A stretch of DNA of 64,000 nucleotides from Actinomycetota bacterium (GCA_026393475.1 JAPLAA010000104.1:1-64000), one strand, 5' to 3'. Shown: positions 35,165 to 44,542, numbered from the stretch's first letter. Made by a program: numbers and translations. The notes: generated from the sequence alone by a model not told the origin.

Positions 35165-36307
35165 ATGGGGACGATGCGTGAGCGGGCGCAGGGCACGTGG
35201 GAGTTGAGCGTGGCCGCGGGACGAGATCCGGACACCGGGGCATACCGCCGCGTGATCCGAACCGTGAAGGGCGTGACGAAGCGCGAGGCCAAGGCCGCGC
35301 TCGCGGAGCTCGAGGTGGCAGTCGCCGCTGGCCGCGTGGGCGCCGATGATCCGACGCTCGCCGAGTTGCTCGAGCGGTGGATGGAACACCTCGCCGGTCT
35401 GGGCCGGTCGGACTCGACGCTGTACAACTACCGCAAGTACATCGATCGGGAGATCGTGCCGGCGCTCGGCTCGAACCGGCTGTCGAAGCTCTCCCCGCTC
35501 GACATCGACCGCTTCTACACAAAGCTCCGCAAGCGTGGGCTGTCGTCATCGACGATCAGGCAGATGCACGCCATCCTACGGGCCTCGCTGAACCAGGCCG
35601 AGCGTTGGGGGTTGGTGCACCGCAACGTCGCCAAGCTCGCCTCGGCGCCATCGCAGGAGCAGCGTGAGCAGCTTCCGCCAGAGCCGGCGATGGTGCGGGC
35701 CCTGCTGGTCGCCGCTCGGGAGTTCGATCCGTTGTTCGGTCTCTACGTGCGGATCGCCGTGGCGATCGGTGCGCGTCGGGCCGAGGTGTGCGGACTCCGT
35801 TGGAGCGACATCGACCTCGAGGCCGGCTCGTTGTCCGTGCAGCGGAGCTACCTGGCCATCCCGGGGGCGAAGGGCGACCGGCCGACCAAGACGCGATCGG
35901 CGCGCACCGTGTCGCTCGATCCGGACACGATCGCCGCGCTCGAGGCCGGCTGGTCGACCGCCGTCCGGATCGCCGAGCTCGTCGGGATGACGGAAGCCGA
36001 ACGCCGCCAGCTCTACGTGTTCAGCACCGACCCGCTCGGGCGGAACGCGTGGCGGCCCGATGTCGCCAGCGCCAAGTGGGAGGTCGCCCGTTCCCGGGTG
36101 CCCGGCGGCGAGAGCGTTCGGCTGCACGACCTCCGGCACTTCCAAGCGACGCAGCTCCTCGATGCGGGGGTGCCGGTGCCCACCGTCGCCGCTCGACTGG
36201 GTCACGCCGACGGCACGACGACGATGAAGATCTACGCCCACAGAACGCGTCGGGCCGACGAGCACGCAGCTCGCGTCGTGGCCGATTTCCTCGCCGAACC
36301 CGACTGA
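35165..36307 (+). CDS. Tyrosine site-specific integrase
   Basis: 380 residues. N-terminal AP2-like arm-binding region (QGTWELSVAAGRDPDTG...), SAM-like core-binding domain (residues 60-160), and a C-terminal catalytic domain with R204 (GARRAEVCG), H321-x2-R324 (HDLRH), H347 (LGHADG) and nucleophile Y357 (MKIYAH). It inserts and excises the element at tRNA-Lys. The gene begins 93 bases after the tRNA on the same strand, so tRNA transcription that lacks its terminator may read into it. Confidence 0.95.
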   Translation: MGTMRERAQGTWELSVAAGRDPDTGAYRRVIRTVKGVTKREAKAALAELEVAVAAGRVGADDPTLAELLERWMEHLAGLGRSDSTLYNYRKYIDREIVPALGSNRLSKLSPLDIDRFYTKLRKRGLSSSTIRQMHAILRASLNQAERWGLVHRNVAKLASAPSQEQREQLPPEPAMVRALLVAAREFDPLFGLYVRIAVAIGARRAEVCGLRWSDIDLEAGSLSVQRSYLAIPGAKGDRPTKTRSARTVSLDPDTIAALEAGWSTAVRIAELVGMTEAERRQLYVFSTDPLGRNAWRPDVASAKWEVARSRVPGGESVRLHDLRHFQATQLLDAGVPVPTVAARLGHADGTTTMKIYAHRTRRADEHAARVVADFLAEPD

Positions 36308-36444
36308 CCGCAGTCGAGGCCGCGGAGGCTGGAATGTGGCGTACCGCGGCGGCACGCGCACGACGCGCGGCATTTCCGTGACGGTTGCGTTTCGATCGGC
36401 TCGAGATTTCAACGCGGGCCGGTCTCGTTGTCCAGTTGTTCTAG

Positions 36445-36843
36445 GTGAAGGTATTTCTGAGCCCTGCGTCGGCGGCCGCCGACGCTCCGACGCTGCCCGA
36501 CTTCTTGAGCGTGAGCGAGGCAGCCCGGGTACTGCGGGTGAGCCGCAACTCGGCGTACAAGTTGGCGAACCTGTTCATCGATTCCGACGGCGCCGAGGGC
36601 ATCCCCGCCGTTCGGTTCGGCCGGTCGATCCGGATCCCGCGAGTCGCGATCGAGGCGATCCTCGGGGGCCGCGTGTCGCTTCCCGAGTTCGAGGAACGCA
36701 AGGCCTCGCCGGAGCACACGACACCAGTCAGGCGTTCCCGACGCAGGCGCACCTCCCGCCCTCGATCGGGCGGGAACCCGTCATTCGCGCCTGACACGTC
36801 GCAGACCGTCTTCACGCAGCAGTCGCTGCCGTTCGAGGACTGA
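36445..36843 (+). CDS. Excisionase-type helix-turn-helix protein
   Basis: 132 residues. A MerR-like HTH_17 module covers about 18-75: LSVSEAARVLRVSRNSAYKLA, then a short wing with VRFGRSIRIPRVAIEAIL. The remainder is a basic, disordered tail (RRSRRRR). In integrative elements such proteins, placed between integrase and relaxase, act as excisionase or control mobilization genes. The start is GTG at 36445 with no clear ribosome site. The gap to the integrase (137 bases) has nothing recognised. Confidence 0.8.
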   Translation: MKVFLSPASAAADAPTLPDFLSVSEAARVLRVSRNSAYKLANLFIDSDGAEGIPAVRFGRSIRIPRVAIEAILGGRVSLPEFEERKASPEHTTPVRRSRRRRTSRPRSGGNPSFAPDTSQTVFTQQSLPFED

Positions 36844-36901
36844 TCGCGTTGAACCCCACCCCGACTCACCCTCCCGGTTGCTCACTTCTGGACAGACAGG
36901 T

Positions 36902-36914
36902 GCCCGTTTCGGGC
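36902..36914. other. Short inverted repeat before relaxase gene (oriT/operator candidate)
   Basis: GCCCG-TTT-CGGGC, 12 bases upstream of the relaxase start. Relaxases usually nick near their own gene at an inverted repeat, so this is a candidate oriT feature, or a repressor site. Evidence is position only. Confidence 0.3.
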
Positions 36915-36928
36915 GGTGATGTGTCGTG

Positions 36929-39900
36929 ATGCGTGTGACCACGTTGTATGCGTCGTCCGCGGCCTCGTCGGCTGCGTATTACACGAAGTACCTGACGCAG
37001 GCGCCTGGTGAGGTTCCCGGGGTGTGGATGGGCGCCCAGGCCAACGGGCTCGGGCTGGTCGGGAACGTCGACGGCGAGCAGTTGCAGGCACTCCTCGCCG
37101 GCCTCGATCCCGTGACGGGTCGGAGTCTCGGGCGTGCGTTGACGGATCGGACGACGGCGGATGGTCGGGTGGTGAGGGCGGTGGCGGGGTTCGACGCGAC
37201 GGTGTCGGCTCCGAAGTCGTTGTCGGTGCTGTGGGCGTTGACCGGTGATGACCGCCTGCTGGAGTGTCATGACGTCGCGGTCCGGGCGGTGGTGGATGCG
37301 TTCGAGCGGTGGGCCGCGACGACTCGTGTCCGCTCGAACGGCGGCCGGTTGCATCTGGACACACAGGGGTTGTCGGTGGCGGGGTTCCGGCAGACGACGT
37401 CGAGGTTGGACGACCCGCAGATCCACACGCACCTCGTGGTGTCGGCGAAGGTGCAGACGCAGGATGGGCGGTGGATGGCGTTGGACGCGCGGGTGTTGAA
37501 GCAGCACCAACGCACCTTCGGTGGCCTGTATCAGTCGGTGCTCCGCTCGGAGGTGACTGCGAAGTTCGGGGTCGGGTGGGAGGCGATCGTGAACGGCCAG
37601 GCCGAGATCACCGGTCTCGACCCGGAACTGCTCGGAGTGTTCTCCAAGCGTGCCGCCCAGGTCGACGTCGAGACCGACGCCCGGATCGAGGAGTTCGAAG
37701 CACGAGAGGGGCGGGCGCCTTCGCGGTTCGAGCGAGCGGCGATCGAGCGTGAGGCTTCTGCGGACACGCGTGTGAAGAAGACCGGCACCGCTGCCGCAGA
37801 GTTGCGGAGCGTGTGGCGCAAGGAAGCCGCCGATCTCGGCCACAGCCCGAGGTCGGTGATCGACGTCGTGAACTCGGCCGGCCGCGCACAAGCAGAGCCG
37901 GCGAAGACCACCGTCGCCGAGATCGTGACGGCGTTGTCGGATCGCAAGAGCGTGTGGCACGACCTCGACGTGCTGCGCGAGATCACGGACCGGTTCCAAC
38001 CGCGTCGGGGGATCGACGGCGAGCGATGGTCGGGTGTGTTGGATCGTGCGCTCGACACGGTGCTCGAGCAGTGCATCGGCCTCGACCCCGACCAGCGAGA
38101 CGGCGAAGACGGTCGCGGGTCGGATGGACGGTCGGTATGGATCGAACCCGTGGCACCGCGCTGGTCGTCGCAGCAGGTGATCGATCAGGAACTCGACCTC
38201 CTCGCCTGGACCCTCGCCGCCCAAGGCCTCGAGCCGTCACCGTCGCAGTCGATCGAACGCGGCCACCTCGACGTCCTCCAGGCCGCAGCTGCGGCGGAGG
38301 TGGCGGGTGGGGATCGGTTGGTGGTGATCATCGGCCCGGCCGGCGCTGGCAAGACGAGCATGCTCAGCGCCGCTATCGACGACCTCCACGCGCAGGGCCG
38401 GCCTGTGTTCGGGATCGCGCCGACCGCCAAGGCGGCCCGTGTCCTTGAAGACGAGACCGGGATGCGTTCGGACACCCTCGCCAAGCTCCTGCACGAACAC
38501 GCCCGCAACAGCGGACCACGACCCGAGTGGCACCTGAAGCGCGGGACGACAGTGATCGTCGACGAGGCGGGCATGGTCTCGACCCCGGACCTGTGGCGGC
38601 TCACGGACCTCGCTCAGCGGCTGGATCTGCGGGTCGTGTTGGTCGGTGACCCACATCAGTTGCAGGCCGTGGCCCGTGGCGGGATGTTCCCCGAACTGTC
38701 TGCGACGGCGACGCGGACGGTCGAGCTCGAACACGTTCACCGGTTCACCGAACCCTGGGAAGCCGCAGCGTCACTCCGGCTGCGTCGAGGTGACCCGGCC
38801 GTGCTGTCTGAGTACCTGTGGCATGGACGCGTCGAACCCGGCACGCTTGACCAGCACCTCCGAACGATCGGGCGAGGGTGGGCCGAGGCGCAGACGAAGG
38901 GGCGGTCGTTGGCGATCACGACCACCACCAACGAACACGCCACCCTCATCAACCACCACATCCAGAAGGCGAGACTCAAGACCGACGCCATCACCGGCGT
39001 GCCTGCCGCTGCGGCCGACGGCGACATCTACATCGGTGATGTGGTGATGACTCGCCGCAACGACCGCGCCCTCACCACCACCGCAGGCGACGCGGTCCGC
39101 AACCGCGACCGCTGGACCATCACCGCCGCCCACGACGACGGATCGATCACCGCCCACTCTCACACCAGCGACGCGACCGTGACACTGCCGGCCGCGTACG
39201 TGCGCGAGTTCGTGCAGCTCGCCTACGCAACGACCGAGCACGGCAACCAAGGCATCACCACCGACCAATCGATCACCCTCGTCACCGGAACCACGACCGG
39301 CCGGGGCCTGTACGTCGGCGCGACCCGCGGCCGCGACGACAACCAGTTCCTCGTTGTCACCGAGCAATACTCCGAGCGGGAAGCCATGGACCTCCTCGGA
39401 CGGGTCCTTGCCACCGACCGGGCCGACACCCCAGCGGTCACCCACCGGCGACAGCTCGCCGAACGCCAACCCGCACCGGCACCCGGGCTGCGTCGTCAAG
39501 CGGACGAGCCCGCCTGGCTGAACGAATGGCAGGACGATGTGCGCGAGCGGGTCCCGATGATCGGCGGGCTCCTCGCCTCGATGACCGAGGAACGCCCCGG
39601 CCTCGAGCAGTCCGTCGCCCAAGCACGACAGAGCTACGACAAGGCCCGGGCACTCCCCGCACCCGACCAGCACGAACTGTCCCGAGCCCGACGCGAGGCG
39701 ATCCTCGACGACGCCGCCGCCCGCGCCGCCCGCTACCGGGCCGGCAACGCCACCTGGCGAACACGACGCACGCTGGAGCGAGCCGCGACCGCCGCGACCG
39801 AACGGGCAGCCGTGAGCGCCAGTCGCCTCGACGAACTCGAAGCCATCTACCAACCCGTCACCGAACAACGAGAGGCAGCGCGTCGCGAACTGGCCGTCGC

Positions 39901-40186
39901 TACCCAGCGGCTCGACAACCACGACCGCCGAACCGTCGATCTCCGCAACTACCGCGCAGACGACATCGCCCTCGACCAGGCGATCACCACCTGGCGCACC
40001 TGGGCCGCCGGCCACACCGTCACCGGCCCCAACCTCGACCACGCCGTCGAAGAGTTCGCTCGATACGTCGACACCGTCTCCGAAGCCCGTGCGCTCCTCA
40101 TCACCGTCACCCCCGACCACGCGGCGCTGAACCCGCCCGCACAACATCTGGATCGAGCCGAAGTCGACTATGTCATCGAACTCTGA
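36929..40186 (+). CDS. MobF-family relaxase with C-terminal helicase (TraA/TrwC-like)
   Basis: 1085 residues. N-terminal TrwC relaxase: tandem Tyr at 17-18 (AAYYTKYL), FDATVSAPKSLSVLWAL, and the HxH metal motif at 166-168 (PQIHTHLVVSAKV) with QDGRWMALD. The middle part has a RecD/TraA helicase: Walker A GPAGAGKTS, VIVDEAGMVS, LVGDPHQLQAV, and a C-terminal UvrD-like motif (GNQGITTDQS, GLYVGATRGRD). The last ~250 residues are a charged coiled tail. It nicks at oriT, stays bound to the 5' end and unwinds DNA for transfer. ATG 36929 is used; GTG 36926 is just before it. Confidence 0.93.
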   Translation: MRVTTLYASSAASSAAYYTKYLTQAPGEVPGVWMGAQANGLGLVGNVDGEQLQALLAGLDPVTGRSLGRALTDRTTADGRVVRAVAGFDATVSAPKSLSVLWALTGDDRLLECHDVAVRAVVDAFERWAATTRVRSNGGRLHLDTQGLSVAGFRQTTSRLDDPQIHTHLVVSAKVQTQDGRWMALDARVLKQHQRTFGGLYQSVLRSEVTAKFGVGWEAIVNGQAEITGLDPELLGVFSKRAAQVDVETDARIEEFEAREGRAPSRFERAAIEREASADTRVKKTGTAAAELRSVWRKEAADLGHSPRSVIDVVNSAGRAQAEPAKTTVAEIVTALSDRKSVWHDLDVLREITDRFQPRRGIDGERWSGVLDRALDTVLEQCIGLDPDQRDGEDGRGSDGRSVWIEPVAPRWSSQQVIDQELDLLAWTLAAQGLEPSPSQSIERGHLDVLQAAAAAEVAGGDRLVVIIGPAGAGKTSMLSAAIDDLHAQGRPVFGIAPTAKAARVLEDETGMRSDTLAKLLHEHARNSGPRPEWHLKRGTTVIVDEAGMVSTPDLWRLTDLAQRLDLRVVLVGDPHQLQAVARGGMFPELSATATRTVELEHVHRFTEPWEAAASLRLRRGDPAVLSEYLWHGRVEPGTLDQHLRTIGRGWAEAQTKGRSLAITTTTNEHATLINHHIQKARLKTDAITGVPAAAADGDIYIGDVVMTRRNDRALTTTAGDAVRNRDRWTITAAHDDGSITAHSHTSDATVTLPAAYVREFVQLAYATTEHGNQGITTDQSITLVTGTTTGRGLYVGATRGRDDNQFLVVTEQYSEREAMDLLGRVLATDRADTPAVTHRRQLAERQPAPAPGLRRQADEPAWLNEWQDDVRERVPMIGGLLASMTEERPGLEQSVAQARQSYDKARALPAPDQHELSRARREAILDDAAARAARYRAGNATWRTRRTLERAATAATERAAVSASRLDELEAIYQPVTEQREAARRELAVATQRLDNHDRRTVDLRNYRADDIALDQAITTWRTWAAGHTVTGPNLDHAVEEFARYVDTVSEARALLITVTPDHAALNPPAQHLDRAEVDYVIEL

Positions 40187-40419
40187 GGCGATCGGGCGCC
40201 TGGCCCTCCGCCGATGCGGCTTGGATCCCTGTTGAGTGCTCCGACGGCCTGCACGGTGCAACGAGCAGCGTTGGAGTTGGCATCTTCAGAAGGATGGCTA
40301 GGGCTCCGGGCGACTACCTATTCCGGGGTCTCGCCGAGAATCTTCCTTTAGTCCCGGCAGGTGAACCGCGCCAGCAGACGCCCTTGGGTCATGTTTCTCA
40401 GCCGGCGCCCACGAGCCGA

Positions 40420-41019
40420 CTACGGTCCCACGTCATGTCGACCGGAACGCTGAACGATCCGTCGCGAGAGATCGCCGGAAAGCCAATCATCGCGATAGAT
40501 GGCTGCGGTAATGAGATCGACCCATGTCCCACCTTGAAACACATGGCCCCTAAACCTGCCCTCCTCCTGTCCAACTCGGCCAACCATCGAAGAGAACTGA
40601 GCGAAGTTTGGTTCTGTGGCCTCAATGTAGATCTTGCGAATAGGCCAACCACGGAATGCGTACTCGATCGCCAAGGACGCCACATCAATGGATTGACTGG
40701 CGGCTTTTAGCGGTGAGCCCTCTTCTCCGTCGCGGAACATCACCTGCGCAAACGACATATGCGCATTCCGCGGGTCGTACCCGTACGTCGTGACCAATCC
40801 CCGGTAGTGACCTGTTGATGGATCCACAGCCACAAAACTAAAGACAATGTCGGTCCATAGAGAATCCGCATATCGGGCGGGACTCGGATGTTCACCGGCG
40901 AACCGCCAGCGGAGCGAGATCGAGGGGTCCCCTTCAAGCCGGAAGAGCGAATCGATGTCGGACGGGTACACCGGTCGAAGATGCACCAGGGAAGTGGTGA
41001 GCTGTAGTTCGTCAGCCAT
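40420..41019 (-). CDS. GNAT-like N-acetyltransferase (cargo operon, third gene)
   Basis: 199 residues. Reads VHLRPVYPSDIDSLFRLEGDP at the start and GWPIRKIYIEATEPNFAQFSSMV in the second half, the layout of RimJ/RimL-type acetyltransferases that use acetyl-CoA. The acetyl-CoA loop (normally Q/R-x2-G-x-G/A) is not clear, so the call is tentative. It overlaps the end of the lipoprotein gene by 8 bases, so it is the last gene of the operon with the metzincin. Lower GC than the host. The 230 bases between it and the relaxase hold nothing recognised. Confidence 0.6.
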   Translation of the reverse strand: MADELQLTTSLVHLRPVYPSDIDSLFRLEGDPSISLRWRFAGEHPSPARYADSLWTDIVFSFVAVDPSTGHYRGLVTTYGYDPRNAHMSFAQVMFRDGEEGSPLKAASQSIDVASLAIEYAFRGWPIRKIYIEATEPNFAQFSSMVGRVGQEEGRFRGHVFQGGTWVDLITAAIYRDDWLSGDLSRRIVQRSGRHDVGP

Positions 41020-42250
41020 CCGAGACCAGAGGGGCAACACCGAGCAGACCGCTCTTGAATTCGTCTAGCTGATCGATAGACCCGAGCCCTAGCAAATCGA
41101 CAATGACCTCCGGCTTCAATACTGACACGGAAGGCGCGTCAACACTACCTGCGACCTCAAAGCCATAGACTGATGAGTCAGTAGCATCAAACGTGGCGAT
41201 CTGCTTGAGATCAAGACGTTCTGCCGACGACGACCACTGAACTGAGATACGCTCATCGGAAGGAGTGAAATAGGCCGGAAGAAGTGCAGGAAGGTTCTCA
41301 ACTCGGATACCTTGCGAAACTCCTGTCTCTGTCGCCGTCCACACTATTCCTTCCTTGGGTAGCCCAGACACAGACACAAAGACGCCTTTGACATCTAGTG
41401 TTGATCGGAGCTCGTTCGGAACGTCGGCCGGTGCAAGACTACGAATCGAAGGATCTTGCGCGAACCAATCTGAGGCCGCCTGCGCCTGCTGGTCTGCAGC
41501 AAGCACTGTCGCCAGAACCTCATCGATTTCTCTCAATCCGGTCTCACTTGACCTCGGCGAACGAAGCCACGTCGCAACCAAATCATCAGCGCTCAAGCCG
41601 AGAGATCGCTCCATTGCAGCGAGCTGATCGTCGGCCTCGGCCGCGCAGGGCCCGTTGAATCCCCATTCGCCGGATGAGTTTGGAGACAGCACCGAAACAA
41701 CCCTTGCCAATGGCGTACCAGTGCCGAGATCGATGGGCGCCACAATGAAAATCGCATCACCTGAAGTCGAAAGCTTGGCAGGATCAAAAGCTTCCGATTC
41801 GGTCACTACGCCATCAGTATCGGACTTCTCGGACAGAACGTACGACAGTGTCCTTGGCCCGCGCTCGGAAGTCGGCTGGCTCAAGTCCGTGGCTACCAGA
41901 TAGTCGCGCACCGAAATCACCCGGTCGGCAAGCGTCAATGTGAGCATGTATGCCTTGGAATGCACCTCGCGAGAGGCTAGGACGTCCGTGACCACCCCAC
42001 GCCAGGCATCGGTGCCATTGCCAATCAGCGAAGTCAAATCGCAGCTGTGGCTATGTGGGGCATCCTGGGCCCCCTCGTCGTGATGGTCAACACCGTCCAC
42101 CTCACTGCCGGTGGAAACCAAGGTTGTTGGCACCACTGGGCCAGTTCCCGCGGGCCCCTCTGACGGTAGAGAATCGTCTTGACCCTGAGTGCAGGCTGCA
42201 ACGAAGATTACAAGGGTCGAGGAACAAACGATCTTCGAAAAGGTCTTCAC
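41012..42250 (-). CDS. Lipoprotein of unknown function (cargo operon, second gene)
   Basis: 412 residues. Signal sequence with lipobox VAAC (Cys20), then a Ser/Thr/Pro/His-rich linker and a mixed alpha/beta body with no family I recognise. It contains a paired Cys at SHSCDLT and GPCAAE. It starts with GTG immediately after the TGA of the metzincin gene (no spacer) and overlaps the GNAT gene, so the three genes are translationally coupled. It would sit on the outer face of the cytoplasmic membrane, possibly with the secreted protease; it could be its inhibitor or anchor, which is a guess. Codon use and GC are unlike the host. Confidence 0.7.
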   Translation of the reverse strand: MKTFSKIVCSSTLVIFVAACTQGQDDSLPSEGPAGTGPVVPTTLVSTGSEVDGVDHHDEGAQDAPHSHSCDLTSLIGNGTDAWRGVVTDVLASREVHSKAYMLTLTLADRVISVRDYLVATDLSQPTSERGPRTLSYVLSEKSDTDGVVTESEAFDPAKLSTSGDAIFIVAPIDLGTGTPLARVVSVLSPNSSGEWGFNGPCAAEADDQLAAMERSLGLSADDLVATWLRSPRSSETGLREIDEVLATVLAADQQAQAASDWFAQDPSIRSLAPADVPNELRSTLDVKGVFVSVSGLPKEGIVWTATETGVSQGIRVENLPALLPAYFTPSDERISVQWSSSAERLDLKQIATFDATDSSVYGFEVAGSVDAPSVSVLKPEVIVDLLGLGSIDQLDEFKSGLLGVAPLVSDG

Positions 42251-43336
42251 TCAGATCTCCATGTTGTCGACGAATAGAGCGGCGTTACCTGGCGCAAGAA
42301 CGCTCACCTTTACGTCGACCACCGTTCCGGTTAGCGACGTAACGGACGATACAGAAGCCGGGATGTAAGAGGAGGCGGGACCAATGGATGTTTGGGCATC
42401 AATGACGAAAGCACCAACGGTTGGATTCGCGTCCCACGAAATAGTTGTCGGGTTGTATGCGTTTCCACAACTCGATCCGGCCGGATAGGACACCGTTCGG
42501 TACTGAAACTTGAACGTACCGCTGCTGCCACTGTGCTTGTAGCGGGTTCGAGCAGTCAGCGAAGAAGGTGGAGAAACAAGGCGCTGGCTATTGGATACAA
42601 CGCTTCCCTGCGCGATGTTCAGCGCATGTGAGCCCTGATACACGCTCCCGGTGTAGTCCGATGCAGAACCTGACTCAGTCGTGAACCCAACGTTGTAAGG
42701 CGCATTCTCGAATCCACCGTTTGGTGTGTACCGCGCACTTCGCCGATTTGCGACAGCGCCACGGTCGTCTGCGGAGACCACGCTTCCGGCCGGGCAGCCG
42801 TACATCGCAGGAGTTGAGCCATCTGCGATGCTTTGGAATCGGCCGGAATGCGATAATCCATGGAAATGACCCATCTCGTGGCGAGCAATCACTGCGGTGG
42901 GCGTCATCAAACGAATGGTCCCAGGCGAGCTGTGGGTCGCGGCAGTGCTCGTGCAATCCGAGTTGTTGACTGTCGTTGATCGCTCAATCTTGACTGTGTA
43001 GGTACTACCGGTTGTGTCCTCAGAACTCGAGTACACGGCCGCTGCAAGATTGTCCCTCAGCCCATCCCACTGCTGGATACCAGACATGATCGCTGTTCGT
43101 TCCGCCGCCGTCCAAGTTCCTATGAAGCGATAGATGGCGTTGGGGTTCTGCGCATACGGCGAGCAGTAATTCTGCACCGGGTATCCCGCATTGACCGACG
43201 TTGGGGAGGACGGCCAAGCGACCGATGCGCTCCACACCGCCGAAACCGCCAGCAGACGGAATACTCGGGATTTGCGACGATTCAGCGCAGCCCGTCGGCG
43301 GAACCAACGACTCGCAGCGGCGTGAGTTGAGGCCAT
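42251..43336 (-). CDS. Secreted metzincin-type metalloprotease with C-terminal beta domain
   Basis: 361 residues. A basic N-terminus and hydrophobic stretch (LLAVSAVWSASVAWPS) form a signal peptide. The catalytic domain has the zinc motif HEMGHFHGLSH (153-163), the metzincin HExGHxxGxxH, followed by a Met-turn candidate in TPAMYGCP. Residues about 205-361 resemble a carbohydrate-binding beta-sandwich (NGGFENAPYNVGFTTESG, GSHALNIAQG). It should cleave proteins or cell-wall peptides outside the cell. First gene of the cargo operon; the promoter is leaderless with an operator-like palindrome. Confidence 0.82.
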   Translation of the reverse strand: MASTHAAASRWFRRRAALNRRKSRVFRLLAVSAVWSASVAWPSSPTSVNAGYPVQNYCSPYAQNPNAIYRFIGTWTAAERTAIMSGIQQWDGLRDNLAAAVYSSSEDTTGSTYTVKIERSTTVNNSDCTSTAATHSSPGTIRLMTPTAVIARHEMGHFHGLSHSGRFQSIADGSTPAMYGCPAGSVVSADDRGAVANRRSARYTPNGGFENAPYNVGFTTESGSASDYTGSVYQGSHALNIAQGSVVSNSQRLVSPPSSLTARTRYKHSGSSGTFKFQYRTVSYPAGSSCGNAYNPTTISWDANPTVGAFVIDAQTSIGPASSYIPASVSSVTSLTGTVVDVKVSVLAPGNAALFVDNMEI

Positions 43337-43341
43337 ACGTG

Positions 43342-43370
43342 ATGATCATCGCGAGCGATGATTCTGTCAA
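43342..43370 (-). promoter_or_regulatory. Cargo operon promoter with palindromic operator
   Basis: Minus strand: TTGACA (43365-43370), 17-base spacer, GATCAT (43342-43347), ATG 5 bases on. The palindrome ATCATCGC-GA-GCGATGAT (43345-43362) fills the spacer, a repressor site position. The gap 43371-43728 beyond it encodes no protein I could recognise. Confidence 0.6.
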
Positions 43371-43728
43371 CTGAATTGAGAGCGAGGTTCAGTACCGACC
43401 GGAAGCCAACTCGCCTTCCTCTCGTGCAGAACGATCACCGGCCGTGACGCGGACCCCGTTGGTGCGTTGACGGTTGCCCTGGGCTGAAGGCTTGGGGATG
43501 ATGGTCGCTCAGATCCTTGAGGAGAAGGATGAGCCGGCCGCGACCTCCGAACGCCAAAGCGGACTGGGTACCCGTCCAGCCAGTGAGCCGGAAGTCAGCA
43601 ATTCTTGCCTCGGCGCGATCGCCCGAACAACGACCCGATCAAGCTTCCGTGGCGATTGTGGGCACGGCTCGGCGGAGGGGGATTGCTAGAAGTTGGAATC
43701 AGGAAGTCCGAGAACGCCATCGCGCTGC

Positions 43729-43756
43729 TGGACAATCTCTGGAGTTTCGGTAACCT
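43729..43756 (+). promoter_or_regulatory. Antitoxin promoter, probably leaderless
   Basis: TGGACA (43729-43734), 16-base spacer, TAACCT (43751-43756), then the ATG of the antitoxin after 7 bases with no Shine-Dalgarno. Confidence 0.45.
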
Positions 43757-43763
43757 CTTGTAC

Positions 43764-44060
43764 ATGAACGCGTACACATCGGTCGCGACCGAAACGGTCA
43801 GCAATACTCGCAAGCACCTCACCGGTCACGTGGCGCGGTTCCGGTCGGAAGGCATCGAGGCCTCCCCCGTGGTCTTCGGAGATCGCCGCCACCCCGACGC
43901 AGTGCTCATGCCCTACGAGACGTTCCGCCTCCTGCTCGACATCGCCGAGGACCTGGTGATCGCAGAGCGGATCCACGAGCGAGACGCCGCCGACAGCGGA
44001 GAGCGCACCTCGTTGCGAGATGTCGCCGACGAGTTCGGCATCGACCTCGACACGCTGTGA
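43764..44060 (+). CDS. Antitoxin of a RelE-type toxin-antitoxin pair
   Basis: 98 residues. SVATETVSNTRKHLTGHVARFRSEGIEASPVVFG followed by HPDAVLMPYETFRLLLDIAEDL is the pattern of Phd/YefM-type antitoxins: N-terminal DNA-binding region and a C-terminal helix that wraps the toxin. ATG at 43764 is chosen from the conserved start and the leaderless promoter. Its TGA overlaps the GTG of the toxin gene. It probably autoregulates the pair and helps keep the element in the population. A rearranged copy of parts of this gene is found at 44921-44997. Confidence 0.78.
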   Translation: MNAYTSVATETVSNTRKHLTGHVARFRSEGIEASPVVFGDRRHPDAVLMPYETFRLLLDIAEDLVIAERIHERDAADSGERTSLRDVADEFGIDLDTL

Positions 44061-44542
44061 CGGGCATGCCTGGCCAACGGATCGAGCCAGGTTCGTCGCC
44101 GTTCACTCGCGTCCAGTTCACCAATGCGGCCATCGACGACCTCCATGGCATCCGAGAGCGCGCCGCACCGGTGCTGCGAAGCGTGTTCACTGTGTTGAAG
44201 GCACTCGACCAGGGCACGCTCCGACCGACACCACTGAAGCACTACGCCAAGACGGGTGACCTCCGCGACTGCGGCAAGGTGGTCGTCGAGACAGCCGGCC
44301 ATCCCGAGTACCGCATCGTGGTCCGCGAGGTCGGCGGCACCATCGAGATCATCGAAGTCGTCACCGTCGAGGAACGAGCCGACGACCTCGCCTACCTCCT
44401 CGCAGGTGTGCGCCTCGGTCGGATCACGGACCCGATCCGACGATCGGACACCGACCGCAAGATCGCACGGATCCGCAAACTCAGAAGCGGATCGAGCACG
44501 CCGCCGACCACCCCGACGAAGGGGTCCGACACGTCTCCGTGA
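44057..44542 (+). CDS. RelE/ParE-superfamily toxin
   Basis: 161 residues. VQFTNAAIDDLHGI, then VLKALDQGTLRPTPLKHYAKTGDLRDCGKVVV and EYRIVVREVGGTIEIIEVVTVEERADDLAYLL follow the RelE fold, with the Arg/Asp-rich loop and a Tyr-Arg-Ile-Val strand. RelE toxins cleave mRNA at the ribosome, ParE ones poison gyrase; which applies is not clear. Longer than usual by a ~40-residue disordered Ser/Thr/Pro tail. GTG at 44057 overlaps the antitoxin stop; ATG at 44066 is an alternative. Confidence 0.75.
   Translation: MTGMPGQRIEPGSSPFTRVQFTNAAIDDLHGIRERAAPVLRSVFTVLKALDQGTLRPTPLKHYAKTGDLRDCGKVVVETAGHPEYRIVVREVGGTIEIIEVVTVEERADDLAYLLAGVRLGRITDPIRRSDTDRKIARIRKLRSGSSTPPTTPTKGSDTSP

Noticed and set aside
43371-43763. 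Small genes between the cargo promoter and the antitoxin
   Set aside because: Several overlapping short frames exist, but none has a ribosome site, leaderless promoter or recognisable protein pattern.
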